Counted from the stretch's first letter, positions 26,248-34,800 are shown. The stretch is DNA of 64,000 nucleotides from JAAYCI01 sp964370045 (GCA_964370045.1 CAYJGZ010000011.1:17683-81682), one strand, 5' to 3'. Program-made: numbers and translations. Notes: generated by a model not told the origin, from the sequence alone.

Positions 26248-27255
26248 ATGAGTAGACGCAAAAAAATTATTATAACAATATCATCAGTGTTTGGCGGTAT
26301 TTTGCTAACACTTGCATTTTTGTTTTGGTTTTTTACCAGCTGTACATGGGGGCTTTTTGAGAATACAAATCCATACAGCGCAGTGCAGCCGCCCATAGAT
26401 GCCGCACAGCATCGCATAGAGCACGAGGGTGTAGTGTATGAACTAAACCCCGATGTGCAGGGCATCCTGCTTTTGGGCGTGCAACAGCAGGTGATAGACA
26501 ACCCACTTGTCGGCCCGCAGGCAGACACCATTATTTTAATAACACTAAACACAAAGACGGGCGCTGTATCCCTTTTACCCGTGCCGAGAGACTTGCACAG
26601 CACGGTGTTTTTGCAGGATGTCAGCGGTGGTGTTTCGCACACGCAGGAGGATTTTTTGTGCAACGCATATGCCTATGGTACGTCTCCCCTTTTCCCCGAG
26701 CGCATTATGGACGGCGGAAACTTCACTGCGGCCTCCCTTAGCCATGAGCTGTTCGATGCACCCATAAGCCGTTTTGCCGCCGTATATATGGACGCCATAA
26801 CCGAAATTGTGGATATTTTGGGCGGTGTTGAGGTGAACGTAACTGCCGACTTTGCGGAGATTGCGGGCGTGGCGGCAGGCGAGCGGTATCTTTTGGACGG
26901 CGAAATGGCGGAGCAATACCTGCGCCAGCGCAGTGCCACGCTAATGACGGGCAACAACCTTGACCGCATGGTGCGCCAGCGTGAGTTTTTCTTTGCGCTT
27001 TTGGACACAGTAAAGCAGCGCATTTTTGAAAACCCCTTCATCGCATTCGATTTGTACGATACTGTTTCCCCCCACCTCACCACCGATATGAGCTTTCGAG
27101 AGATGGTGTATATGGGCTATGCATTTTTAACAGCGGACGAAATGGACCTCATGATAATGGAGGGCGAGATGGTGGACAATGTGTATGTGATGGATGAAGA
27201 GGCGATGAAAAGCTATATCATAGAGTGGTATTATCGCCCCGTAGAGACAGCGTAA
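26248..27255 (+). CDS. LytR-CpsA-Psr (LCP) family protein
   Basis: A 335-aa membrane protein with one N-terminal transmembrane helix (about residues 8-27) and an extracytoplasmic LCP domain. ADTIILITLNTKTGAVSLLP and the following VPRDL carry the Asp and Arg that bind the pyrophosphate lipid, and ILGGVEVNVTADF and RQRSATLMTGNNLDRMVRQ (Arg pair) continue the active site. LCP enzymes transfer teichoic acids or other glycopolymers from undecaprenyl carriers to peptidoglycan. The ATG at 26248 has GGAG five bases upstream; an in-frame GTG two codons earlier is less likely. The polymer transferred is unknown, though several glycosyltransferases lie elsewhere in the window. Confidence 0.85.
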   Translation: MSRRKKIIITISSVFGGILLTLAFLFWFFTSCTWGLFENTNPYSAVQPPIDAAQHRIEHEGVVYELNPDVQGILLLGVQQQVIDNPLVGPQADTIILITLNTKTGAVSLLPVPRDLHSTVFLQDVSGGVSHTQEDFLCNAYAYGTSPLFPERIMDGGNFTAASLSHELFDAPISRFAAVYMDAITEIVDILGGVEVNVTADFAEIAGVAAGERYLLDGEMAEQYLRQRSATLMTGNNLDRMVRQREFFFALLDTVKQRIFENPFIAFDLYDTVSPHLTTDMSFREMVYMGYAFLTADEMDLMIMEGEMVDNVYVMDEEAMKSYIIEWYYRPVETA

Positions 27256-27384
27256 ATAAGCGGTTTTTATTTGCTCTAAAATCGCAGTAAAATCATTCTT
27301 GATTTACCCGATATTTATTTCGATTTTTCTTTGTACTGTTTGCACTGCTCGCAAATACACCAACCACCAAGGAGAGGCTTTCAC

Positions 27385-28305
27385 ATGGAGTTTAGGCACA
27401 TAGAAGCGTTTGTAAACGTAGTAAAGCACAAAAGTTTTTCCAAGGCGGCAGACGCTTCTTTCGTCACACAGCCTACCATCAGCGTGCACATCAGCTCGCT
27501 TGAAAAGGAGCTTGGGGTACAGCTACTCGAGCGCACCGGCAAGGAAGTTTTGCCCACATCGCAAGGTCAGCAATTTTATAAATATGCCTTAAATATGTTA
27601 AATATTCGCTCAAAAGCGGCACAAGCCGCCATGGATATGCAAAAAGAACCTGTTGGCATAGTGGAGTTGCAATCCTCCACTGTGCCTGCACAGGTTTTTT
27701 TGCCTGAAATCATAGCCGACTTTTCCAAAAAACACGACAAAATAAAGTTTTATATAGAGCAGTCGGACAGCGTAAACGCACTCGAAAATTTAGCTGCGCG
27801 GCGTGGGGAGCTTGCATTTGTAGGCAATAAAACAGATGCCACAAACATGATTTACGAAGAAATTTTCGAGGACGAGGATGTTTTAATCACGCCTTGCTGC
27901 GAAAGATTTTCAAAAATGTCGCAAAGTACGCTGTGTGTAGAGGACTTTATAAGTGAGCCGTTTGTCCTGCGTGAAACAGGCTCCGGCACTGTGAAAAAAT
28001 TCGAGGCGGAAATGCAAAAAAAAGGGTACAGCGGAAAGGCGCTGAACGTGATTGCACGCACAAACAGCAGTGCCGCAATAATCAACACTGTGGCGGCGGG
28101 GGCCGGCGTATCCATCATCTCCAAAAAAACTGCCGAGCTAAACAGCGGCAACAACCGCCTGAAAATTTTCTCCATAGAGGGCTTTTCAAAAAAGCGAAAG
28201 TTTTATATGGTCTACGGAAAAAACACGGTTTTGTCCCCTGCGGCGGATGCGTTCAAAAGCTTTATCACGCAGAGCATCGCACCGCCTGCACCTGATGCCG
28301 AATAG
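27385..28305 (+). CDS. LysR family regulator, selenium-metabolism type
   Basis: A 306-aa LysR-type regulator with an N-terminal winged helix-turn-helix (MEFRHIEAFVNVVKHKSFSK, then ADASFVTQPTISVHISSLE) and a periplasmic-binding-like effector domain (about residues 90-295). It borders TusA-like, class V aminotransferase, SelD, DUF3343 and YedF-type genes, which matches the LysR subgroup found with selenium genes in Clostridia; that assignment rests on context. AAGGAG lies upstream of the ATG at 27385, and homologues start with M-E/D-F-R. No operator was identified. Confidence 0.85.
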   Translation: MEFRHIEAFVNVVKHKSFSKAADASFVTQPTISVHISSLEKELGVQLLERTGKEVLPTSQGQQFYKYALNMLNIRSKAAQAAMDMQKEPVGIVELQSSTVPAQVFLPEIIADFSKKHDKIKFYIEQSDSVNALENLAARRGELAFVGNKTDATNMIYEEIFEDEDVLITPCCERFSKMSQSTLCVEDFISEPFVLRETGSGTVKKFEAEMQKKGYSGKALNVIARTNSSAAIINTVAAGAGVSIISKKTAELNSGNNRLKIFSIEGFSKKRKFYMVYGKNTVLSPAADAFKSFITQSIAPPAPDAE

Positions 28306-28346
28306 CAATAGCGCATCGGAAAACTTGTTCCCAAATATGCAACTTC

Positions 28347-28559
28347 CTAAATATTCACAGTGATGTGAAATTCACCCGAAATTTCCTCTACGCTTAGCGT
28401 ATGTCCCCTACCCGTCACAAAGCGGGTGATATTTTCCACCGCAACATTATTGTCCACCATCACAAGTAGCGCTCCCTCACCGCCTGCAAGCGCTTTTTTC
28501 ACCCTTATCACAGGCTCGGGACAGGCGCAGCCACGTGCATCAATTACCATCTTTTCCAT
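28347..28559 (-). CDS. TusA/SirA-like sulfur (selenium) carrier protein
   Basis: A 70-aa stand-alone TusA-fold domain. The active-site loop is IDARGCACPEPVIRVKKAL, where the Cys of the CPxP motif carries persulfide sulfur or possibly selenium; an extra Cys precedes it. VDNNVAVENITRFVTGRGH is closer to the N-terminal domain of YedF than to E. coli TusA. In most Clostridia this domain is fused to a DsrE-like domain in YedF; here that partner is separate at 32168-32539. AAAGGA lies upstream of the ATG and a promoter is predicted at 28648-28676. It converges with the LysR gene. Confidence 0.88.
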   Translation of the reverse strand: MEKMVIDARGCACPEPVIRVKKALAGGEGALLVMVDNNVAVENITRFVTGRGHTLSVEEISGEFHITVNI

Positions 28560-28898
28560 GTTTGAAAATCCTTTCTTGTGTGTTTTTTAGTGTAATGTTT
28601 TACACATGATTTGCACACTGTTATTTTGCTGATATTTCATTAACATAATCATACCATAAAATGTATTATTTTACAGGCTTTTATACTGTTTTGTTTTACG
28701 CACAAAGCACATTATCACGTGCTAAATATTTAGTCGCAAATTTATGCAATGTTTTTTAATTACCGCACAAATATTGCTGATTAAACAAAAGTGGCGCATG
28801 ATATTTTTGCTTATTATTTTACATATTATTTTCGCCGACTTTTTATAGTTTTCAGCGCAACACTATTTTGCAACAACCCAAAAGGAAAATGAAAAACC
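28560..28898. other. AT-rich divergent intergenic region
   Basis: A 339-base gap between the divergently transcribed TusA-like and aminotransferase genes. Apart from the promoter at 28648-28676, I see no gene, terminator or clear riboswitch. It is a natural place for a LysR operator. Confidence 0.5.
28648..28676 (-). promoter_or_regulatory. Possible promoter of the TusA-like gene
   Basis: On the minus strand CTGTAA (28671-28676), 17 bases, TATGAT (28648-28653). The -10 is good and the -35 weak, as might suit an activated promoter. Confidence 0.45.
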
Positions 28899-30053
28899 AT
28901 GAAACAAGTATATTGTGACAACGCCAGCACATCTTTTCCTAAAGCGCCCGGGCTGGGCGAGGTGATAGGAAAACACATAGACACAAACGGAGTGAATATA
29001 AGCCGAGGCGGCTACACAAAGGCATACACACTTGAGGGTGAGGTTGTTGAAACACGTGAGATGCTGTGCGAGCTTTTCGGCTTTAATATCGCAAAAAACG
29101 TCGTGTTTACCCCCGGGGCGACATGGGGGATGAACATGGTGCTGTGTGGGCTTTTGCGCAGTGGTGAGCATGTCATAAGCTCCTCCATGGAGCACAACGC
29201 CGTGGCACGCCCGCTGAGCGAGCTTTGCAAAAAAGGCGTGCAATGGAGCAAAGCCCCTGCGTATAAAAGCGGCTATCTACATGCGGCTGATGTGAAAAAA
29301 CTAATTCGCCCAAACACTCGCATTGTCATAATGACGCACGCCTCCAACGTTTGCGGCGCTATCTCAAACATAAAAGAGGTGGGCGAAGTGTGCAAAGAGC
29401 AGGGTGTCTTTTTCGTGGTGGACGGCGCACAAACAGCAGGAAGCGAGAGTATTAACATGCAAGCGCAACACATAGACGGGCTTGTGTTCCCTGCACACAA
29501 ATGTTTGATGGGACCGCAAGGCCTTGGGGGAATTGTTCTAAGTGAGCGGCTGGCGCAAAGCATAGACCCCATAATTGCAGGTGGAACGGGTAGCATTTCG
29601 GACAAGGAAATAATGCCCGACTTTATGCCGGATAAATTCCAGCCCGGCACCATGAATATTCCGGGGATAATCGGGCTAAAGCACAGCCTTGCCTTTATAA
29701 AAAAAGAGGGGCTTGCCGCAATAGGCGAAAAGAAGCGACACCTCACCTCGCTTTTCATTGACAATATGAAAAATTTAAGCGGCGCCGACATCATCGGCCC
29801 ACAAGATACACAAAATAGGTGCTCGGTGGTGTCGCTGAATTTCCCCCACACGGACAACGCCGAAATGAGCTTTATTTTAGAGAGAGAATACGGCATTTCA
29901 TCAAGGTGCGGACTACATTGTGCACCTTTAGCTCACAAGACTCTTGGAACTTATCCGCATGGAACCGTCCGTTTTTCCTTTGGGTATTTTAACACACCCG
30001 AAGATATTTCCTATGTGAGCCACTGCATACACAAGGCGATAAAAAACAGTTAA
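28899..30053 (+). CDS. Class V aminotransferase, cysteine desulfurase/selenocysteine lyase type
   Basis: A 384-aa PLP enzyme of the NifS/CsdB group. DNASTSFPKAPG is the N-terminal substrate loop, the PLP lysine is in VFPAHKCLMGPQGLGG near residue 200, FFVVDGAQTAG holds the PLP aspartate, and the catalytic Cys lies in ISSRCGLHCAP near residue 345. Homologues release sulfur from cysteine or selenium from selenocysteine. Its position beside SelD, TusA-like, YedF-type and DUF3343 genes suggests a role in selenium supply, but substrate preference cannot be read from the sequence. It is divergent from the TusA-like gene and convergent with selD. Confidence 0.88.
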   Translation: MKQVYCDNASTSFPKAPGLGEVIGKHIDTNGVNISRGGYTKAYTLEGEVVETREMLCELFGFNIAKNVVFTPGATWGMNMVLCGLLRSGEHVISSSMEHNAVARPLSELCKKGVQWSKAPAYKSGYLHAADVKKLIRPNTRIVIMTHASNVCGAISNIKEVGEVCKEQGVFFVVDGAQTAGSESINMQAQHIDGLVFPAHKCLMGPQGLGGIVLSERLAQSIDPIIAGGTGSISDKEIMPDFMPDKFQPGTMNIPGIIGLKHSLAFIKKEGLAAIGEKKRHLTSLFIDNMKNLSGADIIGPQDTQNRCSVVSLNFPHTDNAEMSFILEREYGISSRCGLHCAPLAHKTLGTYPHGTVRFSFGYFNTPEDISYVSHCIHKAIKNS

Positions 30054-30108
30054 AAATCCATGTTAATTATCTCGAAATTCACACCTGATTCACCGGCTTA
30101 AAAAACAC

Positions 30109-30147
30109 AAAAACCTCGAAAATCCGAAGGGCAATTTCGAGGTTTTT
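30109..30147. terminator. Bidirectional terminator between the aminotransferase gene and selD
   Basis: AAAACCTCGAAA pairs with TTTCGAGGTTTT around a 13-base loop, with A and T runs on both sides. Confidence 0.8.
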
Positions 30148-30179
30148 GCAAAATATATTCTTGAAACGTATTTTTGAGG

Positions 30180-31205
30180 CTACTCCACTATCACGCTTTT
30201 GTCCTCTGCCGATAGCACCTGCCCCACTATTTCCACACCCTGCATGGAGTCCTTCAGCGCACGAACAAGCTTTTGTGCCTCGCTCTCGCTCGCCGAAATC
30301 AAAAGCCCGCCCGAAGTCTGCGGGTCGAAAAGCAGGTCGGAGACAAACAGCGGCACGTCCTTTGAAACGCTCACCTTGTCATTTAGGAAGTCCCTGTTGG
30401 CGTATGCGCCTGCGGGTATTATGCCCATCTTTGCCATCTCGCCCGCCCCGCTCATGAGCGGTACACTTTCAGCGAAAATCTTTATGGACAGCTTACTTGC
30501 CGTTGCAATCTCGTGTGCGTGCCCCAAAAGCCCAAAGCCGGTAACATCCGTGCACGCATTCACCGAAAATTTGCGCATAATTTCATACGGATATTTATTC
30601 AGCGCACACATGTACTGCATAAGCTCGCTCTGCTCGTCCTGCGAAAGTAGCTGTGCCTTATTTGCGGTGTTCAGCACCCCACTTCCCAGCGGCTTTGTCA
30701 GTATAAGCAGGTCTCCCTGCCGTAGTCCATCGTTGGCAAGTATATTTTCAGGCGATGTAAACCCCGTGACACACAGGCCGTATTTCGGCTCTTTGTCCTT
30801 TAGTGTGTGCCCGCCCGCAATAATTGCGTTCGCCTCCAGCACCTTGTTGTAGCCGCCCTCGAGTATCCCCTTTACATCCTCCTTGGGCAGGTCCTCCGGT
30901 AGGCACATTATGTTCATGCACAGCCTCGGCTCACCACCCATGGCGTACACATCACTCAGCGAGTTTGTGGCCGCTATCTGCCCGTAAATGTATGGGTCAT
31001 CCACCACCGGCGGAAAAATATCCACCGTTTGAATCATCACAGTGTCGTCATTTATACGATACACCGCCGCATCATCGCTGTTTTCAAACCCAACTATCAA
31101 GTTAGGGTCACTAAACTTTGGCAAATGGCACAAAACTTGTGCCAAGGCCCCGGGGCCTATCTTGGCGGCTCACCCTGCATTTTGGGTTAGGTCTGTAAGT
31201 TTCAT
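30180..31205 (-). CDS. selD: Selenide, water dikinase, selenocysteine-containing
   Basis: The enzyme makes selenophosphate from selenide and ATP for selenocysteine and selenouridine synthesis. A plain reading starts at a TTG (31145) and loses the catalytic loop. Reading through an in-frame TGA at 31170-31172 restores the family N-terminus: ATG at 31205, MKLTDLTQNAG-Sec-AAKIG, with Sec at residue 12 and the catalytic Lys at 15. The rest is intact: DDAAVY, TVDIFPPVVDDPY, AATNSLSDVYAMGG, GGHTLKD and TDVTGFGLLGH. Total 341 aa. A GGGGAG site precedes the ATG. It is last in the minus-strand run yedF-like, DUF3343, C_GCxxG_C_C, selD, although a hairpin at 31241-31280 lies before it. Confidence 0.93.
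31141..31172 (-). promoter_or_regulatory. Sec codon and candidate bacterial SECIS in selD
   Basis: Immediately after the TGA, GCCAA (31162-31166) can pair with TTGGC (31141-31145), a 4-base bulge follows, and GGCC pairs with GGCC around a CCGG loop. This is the position and size of a bacterial SECIS. The fold was done by eye. Confidence 0.7.
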
Positions 31206-31240
31206 CCTCTTTCGCTCCCCTCTCGCAAGCAGGCTGTATA

Positions 31241-31280
31241 ATAAAGCCCGCCGAACAAATAAAACTGTTTTATTCGGCGG
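31241..31280 (-). terminator. Hairpin between the C_GCxxG_C_C gene and selD
   Basis: CCGCCGAA pairs with TTCGGCGG and an inner AATAAAAC/GTTTTATT helix can extend it; on the minus strand GCTTTATTATA follows. It could be a partial terminator or attenuator ahead of selD. Confidence 0.6.
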
Positions 31281-31346
31281 ACAATCTATTAAAATATTAG
31301 CATATAATCCGCTTGCGCACAAGTCGCAGACGTATCTACTATCATG

Positions 31347-31817
31347 CTATGCTACGGCATCATCCTTTATCATTAGCTCACGTGCTATTATTTCGGCCGT
31401 TTTTTGTGCTATTTCGCCCGTGAATCGGGTGCACTGCTGCATGTGCTCGGGCGAGCCGAGCGTGTGCTTTGCGGTAAGCACTCTGCAACATAGCACCTTG
31501 TTTTTACCTTTGAAAAAGTCGTGCAATTCTGCACTGAGCTTCATACATAGCCCCACCTTTTCATCCCCCGCCTTGGAGCGACCAAAAACCATGCCGAGGG
31601 CGATAATCCCCCCACTGACAGCGCCGCACACACACTTTGCGCCGCCAATACCCACGGGAAAACCGGAGGCCACCTTGACAATATCCTCCGGTATATCAAG
31701 GCCAAAGTTTTCTCTTATGCTTGCCACCACCGCCTCCGAGCAAAAAAAGCCGCTGTTATAGTAGCGCTCTGCATCCTCACGTATTTTTTTGGAGTTTATT
31801 GTGCTGTTATATTTCAT
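31347..31817 (-). CDS. C_GCxxG_C_C family redox protein
   Basis: A 156-aa protein with the spaced cysteines that name the family: FFCSEAVV near residue 26, KCVCGAVSGGIIALG, a Cys in VGLCMKL, CCRVL and QQCTRF. Members are small presumed redox or metal proteins often found near selenium or sulfur genes; biochemical function is not established. All key positions here are Cys, none is a TGA. AAGGAG precedes the ATG. It lies 72 bases after DUF3343 and about 140 before selD on the same strand. Confidence 0.82.
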   Translation of the reverse strand: MKYNSTINSKKIREDAERYYNSGFFCSEAVVASIRENFGLDIPEDIVKVASGFPVGIGGAKCVCGAVSGGIIALGMVFGRSKAGDEKVGLCMKLSAELHDFFKGKNKVLCCRVLTAKHTLGSPEHMQQCTRFTGEIAQKTAEIIARELMIKDDAVA

Positions 31818-31889
31818 AGGATTTTCGCTCCTTTTATTTGGGAATAATGTTTCAGTACTTGCATTTTCATGCTAATTTACGGTGAATTA

Positions 31890-32171
31890 TTATGTATTTT
31901 TTACACAAATTAAGCTCGCGTTTCGCTTCCCCTCTATTTTAGGCCCAAGCAGGTACAAGCCGTGTGCATCCTCCATGCGATGAAAAAGCATTAAGGCCTC
32001 TTCGCCCGAGCATCCGTCTATGCGAAGCGCCATGCCACAGCTCGCCGTAATTTCCCTTGGCGTGGGAATCATCTTTATATCCGCCGAATTCTCCATCATT
32101 TTTTCGGCAGTTATTGCGTAGCTTACCGACGCAAACGTAACCACATGAAATCCAGTGTCGCCTTTTATCAT
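31890..32171 (-). CDS. DUF3343 protein, putative Se/S carrier-like
   Basis: A 93-aa protein of the DUF3343 type: an N-terminal FHVVTFASVSYAITAEKMM segment, IKMIPTPREITASCGMAL with a conserved Cys after Ser, and a basic end. The family is described as a putative selenium or sulfur carrier because it tracks with SelD and YedF genes. Its ATG overlaps the stop of the YedF-type gene as ATGA, which indicates coupled translation and a shared process. Confidence 0.85.
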   Translation of the reverse strand: MIKGDTGFHVVTFASVSYAITAEKMMENSADIKMIPTPREITASCGMALRIDGCSGEEALMLFHRMEDAHGLYLLGPKIEGKRNASLICVKNT

Positions 32172-32539
32172 AAATTTATGACACTCTCCGCTTCGTTCAT
32201 CATTTCCACCACGCTGTACATGTTTGTCACTTTTCCCACCGCAAGCGCATCCTGTATTTTGTAGTAGTCAAGGCACGCACCACAGGTGTATATTTCGGTT
32301 CCTGCGCTCTCCAGCGCCAAAAGATGCTCCAAAACGGCAGAGCCTTTGCTCGTAAGCATAACGCCGTCGTTCAAAAACAGCATGGTTTGCGGGCGCACAT
32401 CCGCCTCGCTCTGCGAATACATAAAGGTTTTCATGAGGTTTTTGCCCAGCTCCTCACTGCCTTTCCCAAAGCAATCCGACGCCACAACCACAACAAGCCC
32501 TTTTTTTATCCCCTGCATATTTTCATTTGTTTGCGGCAT
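32168..32539 (-). CDS. YedF-type DsrE-like domain protein, lacking the TusA domain
   Basis: A 123-aa protein matching the C-terminal half of YedF: KKGLVVVVASDCFGKGSEELG, the LFLNDGVML loop, and ELY/IYTCGACLDYYKI with the CGxC-type cysteines, then VGKVTNMYSVVEMM. Canonical YedF (about 200 aa) begins with a TusA domain, which is missing here; GGAGG stands eight bases before the ATG at 32539, so the short form is the real product rather than a truncation artefact. A TusA-fold partner is encoded separately at 28347-28559. Function in selenium handling is inferred from the family and neighbours. Confidence 0.85.
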   Translation of the reverse strand: MPQTNENMQGIKKGLVVVVASDCFGKGSEELGKNLMKTFMYSQSEADVRPQTMLFLNDGVMLTSKGSAVLEHLLALESAGTEIYTCGACLDYYKIQDALAVGKVTNMYSVVEMMNEAESVINL

Positions 32540-32759
32540 AGTCGCCACCTCCATAGATTTTTCTTTTTTATCATTCACATCGGCTATATAGCCTTGATTA
32601 TATACATCACGTTCAGCTTATCATGCAATATTACCCTTGAAATGTCAATGTAATACCTTTGCTTTTTGTCCTATATTACTATTTTCAATAGCGGTGCAAA
32701 TGTGTATAACAATTTTCTATGGCGGTGTAAACAACACAATGAAAACGGAGGTGCTTTTA

Positions 32760-32948
32760 ATGCCTGTTTTATCCGCAGAGATTTTGCTCGTGCTCGGTGT
32801 TCTCGGCATAATATTTTTGTCGGTGTTTCGCAAGCTGTTTAAGTTCGTGTGGCTGTTTATACTCCTTGTGACATTGCTTGGGGTCTTGTGCGTGTTGCTT
32901 GTGGGGTATCTTGTGCTCAATGTGCTATTTTTAGGCGCAATAGCATAA
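32760..32948 (+). CDS. Small hydrophobic membrane protein
   Basis: A 62-aa protein beginning MPVLSAEILLVLGVLGIIF with two predicted membrane helices (about residues 5-19 and 27-58) joined by RKLFKF. GGAGG eight bases before the ATG supports translation. It has no recognisable family. It sits alone on the plus strand between the yedF-type gene and rubrerythrin. It might be a real small protein or a chance hydrophobic frame, but the ribosome site favours the former. Confidence 0.55.
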   Translation: MPVLSAEILLVLGVLGIIFLSVFRKLFKFVWLFILLVTLLGVLCVLLVGYLVLNVLFLGAIA

Positions 32949-32980
32949 AAATCCCACAGGCAATACTCTGCCTATGGGAA
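32948..32980 (-). terminator. Rubrerythrin terminator
   Basis: TCCCACAGGCA pairs with TGCCTATGGGA with one mismatch; TTTTTA follows on the minus strand. Confidence 0.75.
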
Positions 32981-32994
32981 AGCTATACTATACT

Positions 32995-33528
32995 TTATGA
33001 TTTGCTCTTCTCCACAAAAGCATCCGATGCACCGCACACGGGACACACCTTTTGCGGCGAGTTTTCGGGGTATCCGCAAAACAAACAGAAGTGTGTATGT
33101 TCTTGGGCAGTCGTATCCTCTTTAGCCGCCGCTGTATCCTCTTCGCTCAGTAGCATCTCCACAAAGCGTCTTTCGTGCTCGCACTCGATGGACGCTATTT
33201 TTTCAAACATTGCGGCTATGTCCTCAAGGCCTTCCTGCTTTGCCACCGCCGCCGCTTGTGGGTAAATGTTCTTCCACTCCGCATTCTCCGCACTTGCGGA
33301 GCTATTTAGGTTTGCCATTGTGTCGCCGTCTATTTTGTGTATGTACTTAAACCACGTTTTGGCGTGCGCTGTCTCGTTTTGAGCCATTTTTTTGAACAGC
33401 TCTGCGGCGGTCATGTTTCCCTCGGCTGCCGCAATGTCCGCATATATCAGGTATCTCATTATCGCCTTAGATTCATTTATAAATGCCTTTTCAATGTTTT
33501 TTTGGGATTGTGTTCCGCTGATGTCCAT
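32995..33528 (-). CDS. Rubrerythrin
   Basis: A 177-aa non-heme iron peroxidase that protects anaerobes from peroxide. A four-helix ferritin-like domain supplies the di-iron ligands (NESKAIMRY, ETAHAKTW, ECEHERRF as ExxH motifs), and a C-terminal rubredoxin-like domain has CLFCGYP and CPVCGA. An acidic linker (EEDTAAAKEDTTAQEH) joins them. The product is slightly shorter than the classic 190 aa. AGGAG precedes the ATG, and the gene lies 12 bases after the HD-GYP gene on the same strand, so the two may share a transcript. Confidence 0.94.
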   Translation of the reverse strand: MDISGTQSQKNIEKAFINESKAIMRYLIYADIAAAEGNMTAAELFKKMAQNETAHAKTWFKYIHKIDGDTMANLNSSASAENAEWKNIYPQAAAVAKQEGLEDIAAMFEKIASIECEHERRFVEMLLSEEDTAAAKEDTTAQEHTHFCLFCGYPENSPQKVCPVCGASDAFVEKSKS

Positions 33529-33540
33529 AGGTAGCTCCTC

Positions 33541-34800
33541 TTAATTATATTTTGTGTACAGCTGTTTTGCTTCAGCTTGAAATGCGTTGTATCTTTGCAT
33601 CATTTCATCGTTGACAATCTCCGCCACGGCAAATAGCCTATCATAGTTTTCAATCGACGCATCCGCAACATTTCTGCAGATTTTTCCATTGTCCCGCATT
33701 TCCGTAATAATTGCGATTACCCTTTCTTTGGGGAACGGCTCTTTGTAGCTGCGCCTGCCCATTAGGGCGCTTAATATATCCGCAACAGCGACTATTTTTT
33801 CGGGCAAGCTCAGCTCTTCTTTCGTAAGGCCCTTGGGGTAGCCTGTGCCGTCCAGCTTTTCGTGATGACGCACCGCAATTTGCAGGACCTCATCATTCAC
33901 GCAGTCTCGCAGTATGTGCTCGGACAATAAAACATGGTCCTTCATCACCTTGAACTCGGTGGGTGTAAGTGCGCCGTCCTTCTCAAGTATCAGTGGCGAG
34001 ACGGATATTTTACCTATATCATGCAGCATAGAGCCCAGCTGAATTGATTCTATCTCATCCTCACTTAAGCGGAGCATTCTTGCCAGCTCAACGGCTATCT
34101 GCACCGTTGTTGCGGTGTGTGTCACCGTGTATTCGCTTCTAAAGTCAATCGCACTGGGTAGCATCAGCAAAAGCGAGCGCAGCTGTTGTTCGGGCATACC
34201 GTTTGTGTTCAAAAAGTTGTGCACCTTTTCAAGGTAGCGCCCGCTGAGCATCTCGGTTATTATGCCTTTGCTCTTTTCAAGCTCTATCAGCCATTGTGCG
34301 TCAAGCTTGGAAAAAACAGGGTTTTCAAGCACTCTTATGGCGTCTTCCGCTGTTTTCACATAGCCTTTTATTATCATAATGTCCAGCCTGTCCGCTATAA
34401 AAAGTCTTGCGGCAAGCTCCTTGTTTTTGCAGTCCGTCTCACACAGCTTTTTATATGGGAAGTGGTGAAAAAGAATAGCATCCACATACTCCTCAAAAAA
34501 GTCCTGCCTTTTTAGAAACATATAGCTGTACACCGAGTGTGAAAGTGTGTTCGCCACCTCAAAGTTGAACGCATTTTCGGTATTGATAAGCGAATCCAAA
34601 AGCTCTGTTTGGTATGCGCCTATGTCGTGAAATATACCAAGATAGGATATTTTCACAAGCTGCTCGGCCTTATACCCCTCCCCCTCGTACATGTTCAAAA
34701 GCAAATACGAAACCCTCTCGCCATGGTCCATCAGCTGATAGTCAAGCGTGTTCAGCGCTCGGCGGAGCATGTTGAATACATCGTTTATTTTCGCAGACAC
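33541..34800 (-). CDS. Tandem HD-domain protein with C-terminal HD-GYP
   Basis: A 419-aa cytoplasmic protein. The N-terminal half is an HD domain (DHGERVSYL, GIFHDIGAYQ, TLSHSVYSYMFL, LFHHFPY, IADRLD). The C-terminal half is a complete HD-GYP domain (THTATTVQIAVELA, GSMLHDIGKISV, HVLLSEHIL, VRHHEKLDGTGYPKGL, VADILSALMGRRSYKEP), so hydrolysis of c-di-GMP to GMP is likely. No membrane or receiver domain is seen. It starts at GTG (34800) with GGAG upstream and has a good promoter at 34836-34863. A GGDEF-EAL gene on the same strand lies 2 kb away. Confidence 0.88.
   Translation of the reverse strand: MSAKINDVFNMLRRALNTLDYQLMDHGERVSYLLLNMYEGEGYKAEQLVKISYLGIFHDIGAYQTELLDSLINTENAFNFEVANTLSHSVYSYMFLKRQDFFEEYVDAILFHHFPYKKLCETDCKNKELAARLFIADRLDIMIIKGYVKTAEDAIRVLENPVFSKLDAQWLIELEKSKGIITEMLSGRYLEKVHNFLNTNGMPEQQLRSLLLMLPSAIDFRSEYTVTHTATTVQIAVELARMLRLSEDEIESIQLGSMLHDIGKISVSPLILEKDGALTPTEFKVMKDHVLLSEHILRDCVNDEVLQIAVRHHEKLDGTGYPKGLTKEELSLPEKIVAVADILSALMGRRSYKEPFPKERVIAIITEMRDNGKICRNVADASIENYDRLFAVAEIVNDEMMQRYNAFQAEAKQLYTKYN

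Noticed and set aside
31170..31172. selD as a pseudogene broken by a stop codon
   Set aside because: The TGA sits exactly at the known Sec/Cys position, the flanking residues match the family on both sides, and a hairpin follows.
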